Positions 1 to 9,109 are shown, numbered from the stretch's first letter. The stretch is DNA of 44,031 bases from Epulopiscium sp. Nele67-Bin005 (GCA_002007365.1 LNZR01000066.1:1-44031), one strand, 5' to 3'. Numbers and translations are program-made. The notes: generated by a model not told the origin, from the sequence alone.

Positions 1-76
1 TCTTTCGATTGTCTCCCATCCTTTCCTGAGGTTTTCTTTGTTACTCATTCTGCTCTCAAATGGCGTTTACACTTCA

Positions 77-519
77 GTAACCAGGTTACCTTCGGCTTCC
101 ACCAGTAAACTGATTTCTTCTTCAATAAAACTCTGATTTACCCTGAAATAAACTGATAAACCTGATAAAACCTGATTTTCCTATGGAAATATCTCTAGGC
201 AAACACAGATTTCTTGTAACCAGGTTTGCCAGATGAAGACTTCAAACTGGGAAATTAACAACAAAGCAGATGGATGAAAGGAAAGATATTTGCAAAGAGC
301 AGGATATCCTTCTTTTTAAAATCATTAATAAAACTGACTCTAGCAAGATGTTTTCTTCAATTCTAAGTCTGTTTCCCTTGCAGCGAGGAGACGCCAGACT
401 CTGTCCATCAGTGTCTTTAATCACTACAGTTGTAAGTAAGAAGTGCTTCCAAAATGAGGTCCATGTCCAGTGAAGAAATCTAATTATGACCTGCAGCATG
501 TATACAGTAACCAGGTTAC
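77..519. repeat. Three dispersed copies of a GTAACCAGGTTAC palindromic word
   Basis: The 13-base word GTAACCAGGTTAC, a perfect palindrome around one central base, occurs at 77-89 and 507-519. A shorter copy, GTAACCAGGTT, is at 216-226. Three copies within 450 bases are far more than chance predicts and suggest a dispersed repeat family of the eukaryotic host DNA. The family is not identified. Confidence 0.55.
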
Positions 520-734
520 TACAGTGCATATGAACGGGTTCCCTGATTACCAGCATAACTTGATTTCTTTGAGTAACATTGTCTCTTAAGTGCATGTAAT
601 CGTACTGAGTGAAGTTCACATCACATGTAGGTGCTTCTACACAAACGAGATTTAGTACCACACACAGATTAACCCTATGACTGTCTCTGGCAACCCACGC
701 TATGACCAACTATGATTTATATTACAAAAAAAAA

Positions 735-1045
735 GCCTGACCGATGTATCACTTCACATATTATATTGGTGATGTTGGCCTATCGCAGACATAACTGCAT
801 ATATTTTCTCCAATCTGCGCTGATATTAAAACTGTTTTTAAAAATGAGTGGGCTAGTGATTTAAATTATAGTAATTAAGTAGTTTGTCTAGCAGAGGGCA
901 GTCCGTTATTTAATATTTAATTACATTACATCTTTGCCACAAGTATTTCATTACTATAGTACATTTATAGCATTGGCCAATATGTTGAATATTTTCCTGC
1001 TCCTTCATATTGGTGTCGGCATCTGCCCAAAGAAATCCTATATTG
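735..1045. mobile_element. Possible degenerate interspersed repeat (fish-type DNA element remnant)
   Basis: The region contains scattered GACCGATGTATC, TATTGGTGATGTTGGCC, ATTGGCCAATAT and CATATTGGTGTCGGCATC words. They recall diverged copies of the CCGATAT/TTGGCC-rich interspersed repeats common in fish genomes. No terminal inverted repeats or target-site duplications were pinned down, so this is a resemblance only. Confidence 0.25.
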
Positions 1046-1756
1046 TACGGAACCCCAGGAAGACTAGCTAACTGCCTCTTGTGGTAGCTAATGGGGATCC
1101 TTTAAATAAACAGATAAACAAATGAATAAACATTAATACAAACAAAAGGTTCCATTATTTTCACTGTACAATTGCTTTCTTACCAGTCCAGTTCAAGTAG
1201 TATCAGCGGTTGCTGTTCACTTAAATGGCGATACCTGATAAATAAAAATTTAGATGCATTTCACTCGCTAATTCAAATTACTTTTACCTCAGGACTGCAA
1301 AGGATGTCCTCTAAATTCAAAGAGCAATTTCATGGACATTTCAAGACTCCTTGAAGTCATCAGGCCTTGTCAGCCCAATATTTGGAGTAGGGCAGCTTCA
1401 AAAAAACCTACAATTGGGCCATTATCACTACAGAAAAAATCTAACAGTGAATTATCATTTGTTATTTTGGGGGCATTTACTTGTTGGAGGTTTTCTTTAT
1501 GAAAAACAGTTTATTTATCCATCTGTCGTGCACTTCTGTGCAGAATGGCATGCCAGATACCATTACTACAGACAACTGTGAAAATTAGCCTTCAGGATGC
1601 TGCACACAGAAACTGAGGCCAGCTATTGTTTCCCAAGATGTAGCACCTAACCTCCCCTAAAACCATAAATTATCAGAATTGTAATTAATACTCTGGAATT
1701 TGAATGTTTCTGCCTGTTTTATTTTAGGGGAATTTTGATCAAAAGACCATATTTTC

Positions 1757-1814
1757 TGTGTGTGTGTGTGTGTGTGAAGAAGAAGAACAAGAACAAGAAG
1801 GAGAAGAAGAAGAA
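1757..1814. repeat. (TG)10 microsatellite followed by a GAA-rich purine tract
   Basis: Ten TG dinucleotides occupy 1757-1776. They run directly into a strand-asymmetric purine tract of GAA, GAAC and AAG units up to about 1814. Compound simple repeats of this kind are ordinary in vertebrate genomes and unusual in small AT-rich bacterial genomes. Confidence 0.9.
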
Positions 1815-1922
1815 TTGGGACGACATTTAAAAGAACACACTTTCCAAGAAGTTCCCCATGAGCGAAGGTGAAAACTCCCCTGCTAATGAATTTACTTGAC
1901 CAGCACAGCAACAGACTGTATT

Positions 1923-1950
1923 TGTGTGTGTGTGTGTGTATGTGTGTGTA
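1923..1950. repeat. Interrupted (TG)n microsatellite
   Basis: Eight TG units are followed by TA and four more TG units. This is a second microsatellite, about 110 bases after the previous tract, and it supports a eukaryotic origin for this end of the window. Confidence 0.9.
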
Positions 1951-2448
1951 CACTGTAAAAAGAGCTCAGGGGATGTAACTTCATGCAGTCTGATGTGCAG
2001 CTGTCAGTTCACGTCACTTTGTGACGATTTCTTTGAATCTGTGTTCATGTTTTATTGATTTTAAAGACATTCATGTTGTTTTTCTCTGAATGAAACAAAT
2101 CACTGTGCCACACTCATTAGTGAACACGACGCAGCGTTTAAATTTAACAATTTGAAAAACTGATGAAAGTCTCTGCAACCAAAAACATGACATTACTACA
2201 AGCATTTTAAAACAAGATGAAGAGCTGAAAAATGTGATCACACTGGAATATTTGCCTTGTTTCATCAGTTACAGACAGAAACTGCTCAAAGGAGATTTTC
2301 TTCTCAGAGTTTTAGTGTGATGAGCTGTAGAGTTCGAGCACTTCATGCTGCTGCAGGTTGATCCTCTGTGATTGACGGCCCAATATGAGCAGGTCGCGTC
2401 TTTCAGGCCTCGATGACAGAAAAGTTCATTTTCTTTCGTCAGGACACA

Positions 2449-3696
2449 ATCTATTTGATTTTGATTTTGCAAACTTAAAGCATTATTTTTTTCTATATCA
2501 AAATTCAAAATATCAACTTCTCGTTGCTTATCAAAAATAGCTTGGCGAATATTTTCTAATTGTTGTTGTTTAGTAGCTTTTTCTTGTTTAAACTTATCAA
2601 AATCTTGTTCTAATTGCTCCAACTGCTTGACTTTTGCCGCTTTTTCAAGATTTAAAGCAATTTGTTTTGTATTTGATAATTCTATTTGATGGTTTAAATT
2701 TGCGATGTTGTCACTAGCATTTTGATTGACCTGTGCAATATCTTCGAGGAATTTCTCAAAATTACACACTCTTTCTTTAGAAACCTGAATATGTGAGTTA
2801 GCCTGTTCTTTAGTTTTTTCTAATTGTATGATCTTCTCACTCAAATTATCAATACTTTTTTGGACTTCTATACGTGAATTTTTGGCGTTCTCTTGCATCA
2901 CTACCAAATTATTTTTGCGAGTTTCTTCCTTATTATACTGTAAATTTACAATTTCTAAATTATTTTTGGAAGCCTCAATTTGGTTTTTAATTTGCGTATC
3001 TTCGTTCAAAAATAAATTGATATCTAATACTTTTATTTCATCTTGTAACTTTAAATATTGCTTTGTCTTCTCAGCCTCAACCCTTAGTGGCTCAAGCGTT
3101 CTTTCAATTTCGGAAACGATATCATCAACTCTTAATAGATTTTCTCTCTCTTTGGAGAGTTTTTGCCAAGCTTCTTGCCGACGAACCTTAAATTTATAAA
3201 TCCCTGTTGCCTCCTCAAATAAATTACGCCTCTCCTCAGGCTTTGAGCTTAACACCTTATCAATTTGACCCTGCCCAATAATTGAATACCCATCTTTTCC
3301 AATTCCAGTATCCATAAAGATTTCTTGAATATCTTTTAAACGGCAGGAAGCCCCATTTAAAAAATATTCACTTTCGTTAGAGCGATAAATACGACGTTTA
3401 ATAACTATAGTTTTAAATGCAATAGGCACACTATCTTCATTTTGAATAGTTAATGAAACTTCTGCAAAACTTAATGGGCGTTTTTCTTGAGTCCCTGCAA
3501 AAATCAAGTCTTCCATTTTTGATGCTCGCAACGATTTTGCGCTTTGTTCCCCCAAAACCCAACGAATTGCCTCGGCTATATTACTTTTCCCACTTCCGTT
3601 TGGACCAATAATCGCTGTAATTCCTTGAGGAATATCAAGTTTTATAGTTTCATCAAATGATTTAAAACCGTGTATCCCAACTTTTTCCAGATACAT
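2449..3696 (-). CDS. smc: Chromosome partition protein SMC, N-terminal part only (cut by contig join)
   Basis: SMC is the ATPase of the bacterial condensin complex that organises and segregates the chromosome with ScpA and ScpB. The first 416 codons are typical: Walker A GPNGSGKS at residues 31-38 in the head domain, the conserved IIGQGQIDKVL stretch near 139-149, the RRNLFEEATGI element near 156-166, then a long coiled coil. A full SMC is about 1,180 residues, so the hinge, the returning coil and the ABC signature/Walker B half are absent. The frame stays open by chance through the foreign DNA to 2269, adding about 59 residues (rich in C, S and H) that do not look like SMC. The start at 3696 has AAAGGTGG upstream and lies 12 bases after the rnc stop. 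The truncation is attributed to the chimeric join, not to a biological mutation. Confidence 0.93.
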
Positions 3697-3708
3697 AAAA
3701 TTCCACCT

Positions 3709-4425
3709 TTACTTATTTTTTTGCTCCTCAACTAATTTTTTGAGAGCCACATTTGCCGAATTTTGTTCAGCTTCTTTTTTACTTTTGCCTGTTCCTTGAC
3801 CAAGAGGAGTTTCCCCATGAAATACAGTTACATAAAAATCTTTGTTATGGTCTGGTCCTAATTCTTTTGTAATTTCGTATTTTAAAGGAATTGTACTTGT
3901 TTTTTGAATATGCTCTTGAAGCAAAGTTTTATAGTCTGAATAAAGTTTTTCAAACGATACATCTTTGATATTTAACAACAATACTTTATTGATAAATTTT
4001 TTAGTTTCTTCAAATCCACTATCTGTAAAAATTGCTCCTGTAATGGCCTCTAATGCATCTGCCAAAATGGAATTTCTCATTCTTCCTCCAGTAGCCTCTT
4101 CGCCTTTTCCAAGCAAAATATATTGACCAATGTCTAAAGTTTTGGCTGTATCTGCCAATGAAGCTTCACAAACTATGCTGGCACGCAATTTTGATAAATC
4201 CCCTTCTGGTAAATTTGGGTGCTTATTATACAAATATTCACTTACAATAAGGTCTAAAATTGCATCACCCAAAAATTCTAATCTTTCGTTATCTTTCACA
4301 TTTTGGTTACGATGTTCATTAGCATAAGAGCTATGCGTTATTGCTTGTTCAATAAGTGCATAATCGTTAAAATTATACTCTATTATATTTTGAAGCTTAG
4401 TTAGATTTTGAAAGTCTTTTTTCAT
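3709..4425 (-). CDS. rnc: Ribonuclease III
   Basis: Double-strand-specific endoribonuclease that processes rRNA precursors and structured mRNAs. The N-terminal catalytic domain carries the RNase III signature ERLEFLGDAILDL, whose acidic residues bind the metal ions, and a second acidic helix near DALEAITGAIF. The C-terminal 70 residues form a double-stranded RNA binding domain ending in GTGKSKKEAEQNSANVALKKL. The frame extends to an ATG at 4434, but AAGAAAGAG abuts that codon and sits about nine bases before the ATG at 4425, so 4425 is the likelier start (238 residues). The gene lies between acpP and smc, the usual Clostridia order, just after a strong intrinsic terminator, so part of its mRNA may come from readthrough. 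Confidence 0.95.
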   Translation of the reverse strand: MKKDFQNLTKLQNIIEYNFNDYALIEQAITHSSYANEHRNQNVKDNERLEFLGDAILDLIVSEYLYNKHPNLPEGDLSKLRASIVCEASLADTAKTLDIGQYILLGKGEEATGGRMRNSILADALEAITGAIFTDSGFEETKKFINKVLLLNIKDVSFEKLYSDYKTLLQEHIQKTSTIPLKYEITKELGPDHNKDFYVTVFHGETPLGQGTGKSKKEAEQNSANVALKKLVEEQKNK

Positions 4426-4466
4426 ATTATTCATCTCTTTCTTAAAATTATTTTGTATTTTTGCCT

Positions 4467-4494
4467 AAAAAAAAGCTTCGCAAAATACGAAGCT
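4467..4494 (-). terminator. Intrinsic terminator between acpP and rnc
   Basis: Read on the minus strand, the perfect 7-base-pair stem AGCTTCG/CGAAGCT with a 7-base loop is followed directly by eight T residues. It begins three bases after the acpP stop codon. As rnc and smc continue on the same strand, it is either a full stop or an attenuator that lowers rnc-smc expression relative to acpP. Confidence 0.88.
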
Positions 4495-4496
4495 AG

Positions 4497-4733
4497 TTAA
4501 TCTAATCCTTTTTGTAGTTTGATATACTCAACGATGTCTTCAATATTTTTTATGTGTTTAATTTTGTGGGCTGGTATATCAACATCAAATTCCCTCTCAA
4601 TTTCCATAATAATTTGAAATACATCTAGGGAATCCACATTTAAATGTCTACGAAACGAAGTATGTGGCGTTAATTCATTCTCAGGAATATTTAATTGACT
4701 ACTAATAATTGCTTGAATTCTCTTAAAAACCAT
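4497..4733 (-). CDS. acpP: Acyl carrier protein
   Basis: A small acidic protein of 78 residues that carries growing fatty acyl chains on a phosphopantetheine arm. The attachment motif is visible as NVDSLDVFQIIMEIEREF, with the serine of DSL the expected modified residue, followed by the typical DVDIP helix start. AAGGAG lies upstream of the ATG. It follows plsX, which uses acyl-ACP as substrate, and precedes rnc, as in many Firmicutes. A terminator follows immediately. Confidence 0.95.
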   Translation of the reverse strand: MVFKRIQAIISSQLNIPENELTPHTSFRRHLNVDSLDVFQIIMEIEREFDVDIPAHKIKHIKNIEDIVEYIKLQKGLD

Positions 4734-4784
4734 CAGAACAATCTCCTTAAATTAAATTGCACTAATTAGTATATGTCATCAAGC

Positions 4785-5780
4785 TTATTTTGTTTGTTCA
4801 AATCTAGCAGTTATCTTATTAATTAAATCGTTCTCAACAAACCCTTGTGCCTGTAAAATTGTACTACAAATCTCGGCTTCTTTAGCGTTTCCATGAGTTT
4901 TTAATACGATACCCTTAACTCCCAAAAGAGGTGCTCCACCTTTATCTTCATAATAAAATTTATTTTTAATGCGACCAATTCCATCTTTCATTAATAAATA
5001 CGATAGTTTAGTTTTGAGGTTGCGTTTAAATTCAAACTTTAACATACCAAAAACCCATGTCCCAAAACCTTCCATAAATTTTAAAATTACGTTTCCAACA
5101 AATGCATCACACACCAAAACATCAGCTTTTCCATTAGGAATATCACGAGCTTCAACGTTTCCAATAAATCTAACCTTCTTATCATTTCTTAGAAGTTTAA
5201 AAGTCTCTTTTGTTAGCTCGTTTCCTTTTTCTTCTTCAGCACCAACGTTAATCAGACCAACTTTTGGACTTTGCACACCCATAAACTCTTTCATATAAAT
5301 CATTCCAATATGAGCAAACTGATGGAGGTAACTTGGTTTTGAGTCCATATTTGCACCACAATCAATAAGAAGAGTATATCCTCTTTTTGTAGGAATAAGC
5401 ACAGGTAAAGCCGCTCTCTCAACGCCTTTTATTCTACCCACAATCAAAGTTCCACCAGCAAGAAGCGCACCCGTATTACCTGCGCAAACAAAGCCATCAA
5501 CTTCTTTTTTCTTAACCAAATTAAGCCCTACAACCATCGAAGAGTCTTTTTTTGAACGAATAGCTGCAACAGGTGCATCATTCATTGTAATTTCTTCTGT
5601 TGTGTGTACAATTTCTACTTTTGTTTTATCATAATCATATTTATCAAGCTCTGTTTTTATAGATTTTTCATCTCCAACTAATACTAATGTTGCCGTAGTT
5701 GTTTTTAGGGCCTTAATACAGCCTTTTACAATTTCTTCTGGTGCATTATCGCCACTCATTGCATCTACTGCGATTTTCAT
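4785..5780 (-). CDS. plsX: Phosphate acyltransferase PlsX
   Basis: Converts acyl-ACP to acyl-phosphate for membrane phospholipid synthesis (PlsX/PlsY pathway); peripheral membrane enzyme. The 331-residue protein has the family start MKIAVDAMSGDNAPEEIVKG, an internal CAGNTGALLAGGT glycine-rich stretch, and the conserved LLIDCGANMDSKP and VCDAFVGNVILKFMEG segments. The TTG one codon upstream could also initiate, but the ATG at 5780 is preceded by AAAGGGGTG at good spacing. It sits between rpmF and acpP; a hairpin terminator lies between rpmF and plsX. Confidence 0.96.
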   Translation of the reverse strand: MKIAVDAMSGDNAPEEIVKGCIKALKTTTATLVLVGDEKSIKTELDKYDYDKTKVEIVHTTEEITMNDAPVAAIRSKKDSSMVVGLNLVKKKEVDGFVCAGNTGALLAGGTLIVGRIKGVERAALPVLIPTKRGYTLLIDCGANMDSKPSYLHQFAHIGMIYMKEFMGVQSPKVGLINVGAEEEKGNELTKETFKLLRNDKKVRFIGNVEARDIPNGKADVLVCDAFVGNVILKFMEGFGTWVFGMLKFEFKRNLKTKLSYLLMKDGIGRIKNKFYYEDKGGAPLLGVKGIVLKTHGNAKEAEICSTILQAQGFVENDLINKITARFEQTK

Positions 5781-5821
5781 CAAAAAACACCCCTTTATTT
5801 TATTATCTAAAATTTAATATA

Positions 5822-5845
5822 GAAAAAGACAGCCTAAGCTGCCTT
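5822..5845 (-). terminator. Intrinsic terminator or attenuator after rpmF
   Basis: On the minus strand AAGGCAGC, a four-base TTAG loop and GCTGTCTT form an eight-pair stem with one G-U pair, followed by T residues. It starts five bases past the rpmF stop and lies 40 bases before the plsX start. It probably reduces transcription from the ribosomal-protein gene into the lipid genes. Confidence 0.75.
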
Positions 5846-5849
5846 CTCA

Positions 5850-6026
5850 TTAGTCTACCGCAATCACTTGACGGTTTTTGTATTTTCCACACTCTTTACA
5901 TACACGGTGTGGCATCATTAATTCACCACAGCTGTGACATTCCACTAAGTTAAGTGGAGAAAGTTTCCAGTTAGCTTTACGTTGATTTCTTCTTGCTTTG
6001 GACGTTTTTCTTTTTGGTACTGCCAT
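5850..6026 (-). CDS. rpmF: 50S ribosomal protein L32
   Basis: A 58-residue ribosomal protein beginning MAVPKRKTSKARRNQRKANW, a basic N-terminus typical of L32. Four cysteines in the pattern CHSC...CKEC form the zinc ribbon, so this is the zinc-binding version. A good AGGAGG-like site (TTAGGAGGTG) precedes the ATG. It follows the DUF177 gene by about 20 bases and is probably co-transcribed with it from the promoter at 6642-6670; the DUF177-rpmF pair is conserved across bacteria. Confidence 0.96.
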   Translation of the reverse strand: MAVPKRKTSKARRNQRKANWKLSPLNLVECHSCGELMMPHRVCKECGKYKNRQVIAVD

Positions 6027-6049
6027 TTACTACACCTCCTAAGTTGTCA

Positions 6050-6556
6050 TTATTTTGAAGTAAAACGAAGAATATCTCTAAATTGTTCTAGTCTAATATC
6101 TATATCAGAATTTACACAGTCGCAAGGGTTCTCGTTTTGATTTGCCCCACATTCGCTACAAATCCCTAAACAGTCTTCTTTACAATAAAAACCTAGGGGT
6201 ATGTCTAAAGCAATACTAGCTAGTATATCATCAGATAAATCAATAGTTGACCCTATCACTTGTTTTACATCTTCATTTTCATTTTGGTAAATTTCATCTG
6301 TAGAAAACTCACCATACAACTCTGCATGAAGGGGATAATCCTCTTCTTGCCCACAACGGTTACAAAGTAATTTGAGCGTAGTATCTACAAACCCATTCAC
6401 TAAGTATAACGGCTTATGCTTTGAAACTTTACCATAAACCTTTGTTGTGCAAATTGTTTGTTGTGTGCCTAGCTTTAATCCTTTTAAATTAACTTCTGTA
6501 GTTTCATCAAAAGTCATCTCTGGACTATCAACCAAGGCTTGAATATCTAATTTCAT
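6050..6556 (-). CDS. yceD: DUF177 (YceD-type) protein linked to 23S rRNA/L32 assembly
   Basis: A 168-residue member of the DUF177/YceD family, which accompanies rpmF in most bacteria and has been linked to 23S rRNA accumulation; the biochemical role is unsettled. Cysteines occur as CNRCG near the middle and as a C-terminal cluster CKEDCLGICSECGANQ then CDC, suggesting metal binding as in other Firmicute members. The frame extends to an upstream ATG at 6586, but AAAGGGG sits six bases before the ATG at 6556, which begins MKLDIQALVDSP, the usual family start. A sigma-A-type promoter lies 86 bases upstream. Confidence 0.9.
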   Translation of the reverse strand: MKLDIQALVDSPEMTFDETTEVNLKGLKLGTQQTICTTKVYGKVSKHKPLYLVNGFVDTTLKLLCNRCGQEEDYPLHAELYGEFSTDEIYQNENEDVKQVIGSTIDLSDDILASIALDIPLGFYCKEDCLGICSECGANQNENPCDCVNSDIDIRLEQFRDILRFTSK

Positions 6557-6641
6557 GTATAACCCCTTTATCTGAAATGTATACATTACTTATTTCCCTA
6601 AAACTTACAATAATTTGGCGTTCAATGTAGGACGCTGACTA

Positions 6642-6670
6642 ATTATATACTAGAAATTTGTTGGAGTCAA
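6642..6670 (-). promoter_or_regulatory. Sigma-A-type promoter for the DUF177-rpmF unit
   Basis: On the minus strand TTGACT (6665-6670) is separated by exactly 17 bases from a consensus TATAAT (6642-6647). This near-perfect promoter points into the DUF177-rpmF genes and fits their expected high expression. Confidence 0.82.
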
Positions 6671-6684
6671 GGGGGGTAAGCAAC

Positions 6685-6719
6685 TTTAGCCCACTTATTG
6701 TAGCAAAAAGTGAGCTAAA
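6685..6719 (-). terminator. Stable hairpin after ackA, probable terminator without a clear T-tract
   Basis: On the minus strand TTTAGCTCACTT and AAGTGGGCTAAA form a 12-pair stem (one G-U pair) with an 11-base loop. It lies between the ackA stop and the DUF177 promoter, the expected place for the pta-ackA terminator. The 3' side lacks a good U-run, so termination efficiency is uncertain. Confidence 0.5.
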
Positions 6720-6767
6720 ATTGCCTTATTTGTAATTATACATATACAGGAATTGTTTGTCAACGCC

Positions 6768-7964
6768 TTATTTTTTAACTAATTCTACAGTATCACGCGC
6801 AATAACTAATTCTTCGTTAGTAGGCACTAGTAACATACGCACTTTTGCATCATCAGCCGACAAGTCACGAAGCTTTCCACGACACTTATTTTTCTCTTCA
6901 TCTATGCTAATTCCTAACCATGTTAATCTTTTAGCAAGAACAGAACGCATATGAGCTCCATTCTCTCCAAGACCTCCAGCAAATGCAACAGCATCAACCC
7001 CGTTCATAATTGCAGCATATGCCCCAATATAAGAAACTAATCTATGCTCAAAAATATCCATCGCTAAAGTACAAGTTGGGTCATTTGCCATAACTCCATC
7101 TTCGATTTCTCTAAAATCACTGCTAGTTTCTGATAATGCTAAAACTCCAGATTGTTTATTTAAAATATCATCAACTTCCTGAGCTGTTAAACCTTCTTTT
7201 TTCATTAAGTAAGGAATAATTGCTGGGTCAATATCTCCAGAACGAGTACCCATTACTAGACCTTCTAAAGGAGTCATACCCATTGAAGTTTCAACAGATT
7301 TTCCACCATTAACAGCACAAACACTTGCCCCATTTCCTAGGTGACACACGATAATTTTTGTTTCTTCTAATGGTTTACCAAGTAATTCTGCTGCTTTTTC
7401 AGAAACATATTTGTGAGATGTTCCGTGGAAACCATAACGACGAACTCCATGTTTTTTGTAAAACTCTGTTGGAATTGCGTATCTATAAGACTCAGCAGGC
7501 ATTGTTTGGTGGAAAGCTGTATCAAAAACTGCTACCATTGGTGTGTTTGGCATAATTTCACGACAAGCATCAATCCCTACAATGTTTGCTGGGTTGTGTA
7601 ATGGTGCAAGTTCGCTACATTCTTTAATTGCATCTTCAACTTCTTCAGTAATAATAACAGAAGCTTTAAATTTCTCTCCACCATGAACTACTCTATGCCC
7701 AACAGCTGTAATTTCGTCCACACTATCTACACATTTAGTTGCTCCTGTAGTTAAAAATTCGATAACTTTTTTAACAGATATGATATGGTCACTAAATTCT
7801 CCCATTTCTTTAACCGCTTCTTGCCCTACAGTTTCATGTTTAATAAAAGAACCATCAATTCCAATTCTTTCGCAAATTCCAATCGCAATAATGCTTTCAT
7901 CTTCCATATTTAATAGTTGATATTTTAATGATGAACTACCACAATTTAATACTAAAACTTTCAT
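6768..7964 (-). CDS. ackA: Acetate kinase
   Basis: Interconverts acetyl phosphate plus ADP and acetate plus ATP, the ATP-yielding last step of acetate fermentation; cytoplasmic, ASKHA fold. The 398-residue length is normal. It starts MKVLVLNCGSSSLKYQL (conserved substrate and metal residues) and contains VFDTAFHQTMP, the RRYGFHGTSH motif and CHLGNGASV for phosphate binding. It follows pta by about 100 bases and probably shares its promoter. A hairpin downstream may end the transcript. Confidence 0.97.
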   Translation of the reverse strand: MKVLVLNCGSSSLKYQLLNMEDESIIAIGICERIGIDGSFIKHETVGQEAVKEMGEFSDHIISVKKVIEFLTTGATKCVDSVDEITAVGHRVVHGGEKFKASVIITEEVEDAIKECSELAPLHNPANIVGIDACREIMPNTPMVAVFDTAFHQTMPAESYRYAIPTEFYKKHGVRRYGFHGTSHKYVSEKAAELLGKPLEETKIIVCHLGNGASVCAVNGGKSVETSMGMTPLEGLVMGTRSGDIDPAIIPYLMKKEGLTAQEVDDILNKQSGVLALSETSSDFREIEDGVMANDPTCTLAMDIFEHRLVSYIGAYAAIMNGVDAVAFAGGLGENGAHMRSVLAKRLTWLGISIDEEKNKCRGKLRDLSADDAKVRMLLVPTNEELVIARDTVELVKK

Positions 7965-8064
7965 ATTTCAATACTCTCCTTAATGTCCCATAATCTAAAT
8001 TTAAACCGAATACTATATTTGATAGGCTCTCTCCCCAAAATATGACAAGAGAACCTTTAATTTA

Positions 8065-9066
8065 TTAATCTACTTGTTGAGCTTGAACTGCAGTAACAGC
8101 AACTACCCCAACAATATCTTCTGCACTACAACCACGAGAGAGGTCATTTACAGGCTTTGCAAATCCTTGAGTAAGTGGTCCATAAGCTCCAGCCTTTGCA
8201 AGTCTTTGAACTAACTTATAAGAAATATTACCTGAGTCTAAGTCTGGGAAAATTAATACGTTTGCATCTCCAGCTACAGGGCTATTTGGTGCTTTAGCTT
8301 TGGCAGCATCTGGAACTATTGCAGCATCAACTTGTAACTCCCCATCAACTTTTACATCTGGCATAATTTCTTTTGCAATTCTAGTTGCCTCAACAACTTT
8401 ATCAACATCTGGGTGTTCTGCACTACCATAAGTAGAGTGAGATAACATCGCTACAATTGGTTCTGCTTCCACTAATTGCTTAAAGCTATTTGCCGAACTT
8501 TTTGCAATTTGAGCTAATTGTTCAGCTGTTGGATTTTGGTTTAGTCCACAATCTCCAAATACGAAAATTCCATTATGCCCACTTGTGCAATTTGGAACGT
8601 CTATGATGAAAAATGTTGATGCAACCTGTGTTCCTGGTTTAGTTTTTAAAATTTGTAATGATGGACGAAGAACATCAGCTGTTGAGTGAACTGCTCCTGC
8701 AACAACACCATCTGCCATTCCTTGTTGTACCATCATAATCCCCAAATGAACAGGGTCTTTTAAGAATTTTTTTGCCTTTCCTTCCGTCATACCTTTACGC
8801 TCTCTAAGTTTTACAAGAGCCTCGATATAAGCTTCTTTGTGTTCAAAAGTTTTTGGATTTACTACAGTCGCCTTAGAAATATCTAAATTTGCTTCTTGAG
8901 CCATCTCAGCAATCTCAACCTCATCTCCAATCAGGATTAAATTTGCAAATCCCTCTTGTAAAATAATGTGAGCTGCCTCCAAAGTACGGATATCCTCAGG
9001 TTCTGGTAATGCAATAGTTTTAATTGAATTTTTTGCGTGAGCTTTAATTGTTTCTAAAAAAGACAT
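8065..9066 (-). CDS. pta: Phosphate acetyltransferase
   Basis: Converts acetyl-CoA and phosphate to acetyl phosphate and CoA, feeding acetate kinase. The 333-residue protein is the short, single-domain PTA type. Family landmarks include PEPEDIRTLEAA near the start, the DGVVAGAVHSTADVLRP segment, LSHSTYGSAEHPDVDKV, and the C-terminal VFPDLDSGNISYKLVQRL-type region (here beginning LIF). It is the first gene of the pta-ackA unit, with a promoter at 9110-9138. Pta with AckA indicates an acetate-forming fermentative metabolism. Confidence 0.97.
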   Translation of the reverse strand: MSFLETIKAHAKNSIKTIALPEPEDIRTLEAAHIILQEGFANLILIGDEVEIAEMAQEANLDISKATVVNPKTFEHKEAYIEALVKLRERKGMTEGKAKKFLKDPVHLGIMMVQQGMADGVVAGAVHSTADVLRPSLQILKTKPGTQVASTFFIIDVPNCTSGHNGIFVFGDCGLNQNPTAEQLAQIAKSSANSFKQLVEAEPIVAMLSHSTYGSAEHPDVDKVVEATRIAKEIMPDVKVDGELQVDAAIVPDAAKAKAPNSPVAGDANVLIFPDLDSGNISYKLVQRLAKAGAYGPLTQGFAKPVNDLSRGCSAEDIVGVVAVTAVQAQQVD

Positions 9067-9109
9067 AAAATTCCCCTTTCATTTTTAATTGATAAGTTAT
9101 TCTTTTTAT

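Larger units (their letters stand above)
1..2445. other. Vertebrate-like (probably fish) non-coding DNA joined to the bacterial contig
   Basis: This stretch has no bacterial gene: the open frames are short, lack ribosome binding sites and have atypical composition. It carries features typical of vertebrate intergenic DNA, namely two (TG)n microsatellites near 1757 and 1923, a GAA/CAAGAA purine tract at 1776-1814, three copies of a GTAACCAGGTT-type palindromic word within the first 520 bases, and a higher GC content than the AT-rich DNA to its right. It ends abruptly inside the smc reading frame at about 2440-2455. I cannot name a gene in it. Fish origin is an inference from the kind of repeats and the likely gut-symbiont setting; another vertebrate is possible. 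Confidence 0.82.

Noticed and set aside
242-1953. Several open frames of 60-155 codons in the left 2 kb
   Set aside because: They have no ribosome sites, no recognisable domains and unusual amino acid composition, and one crosses both microsatellites; they look like chance frames in eukaryotic non-coding DNA.
1-2445. Horizontal transfer of vertebrate DNA into a bacterium
   Set aside because: The join is blunt inside an essential gene, with no mobile element or flanking bacterial DNA on the left; a chimera or contamination explains it better.
2269-2448. The last 59 codons of the open smc frame as a genuine SMC C-terminus
   Set aside because: The residues do not continue the coiled coil, the DNA composition changes at the same place, and SMC should run for another 750 residues.
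8020-8056. Hairpin between pta and ackA as a terminator
   Set aside because: An eight-pair stem with a 15-base loop can be drawn, but it lacks a T-run and ackA needs readthrough from pta; at most a weak attenuator.
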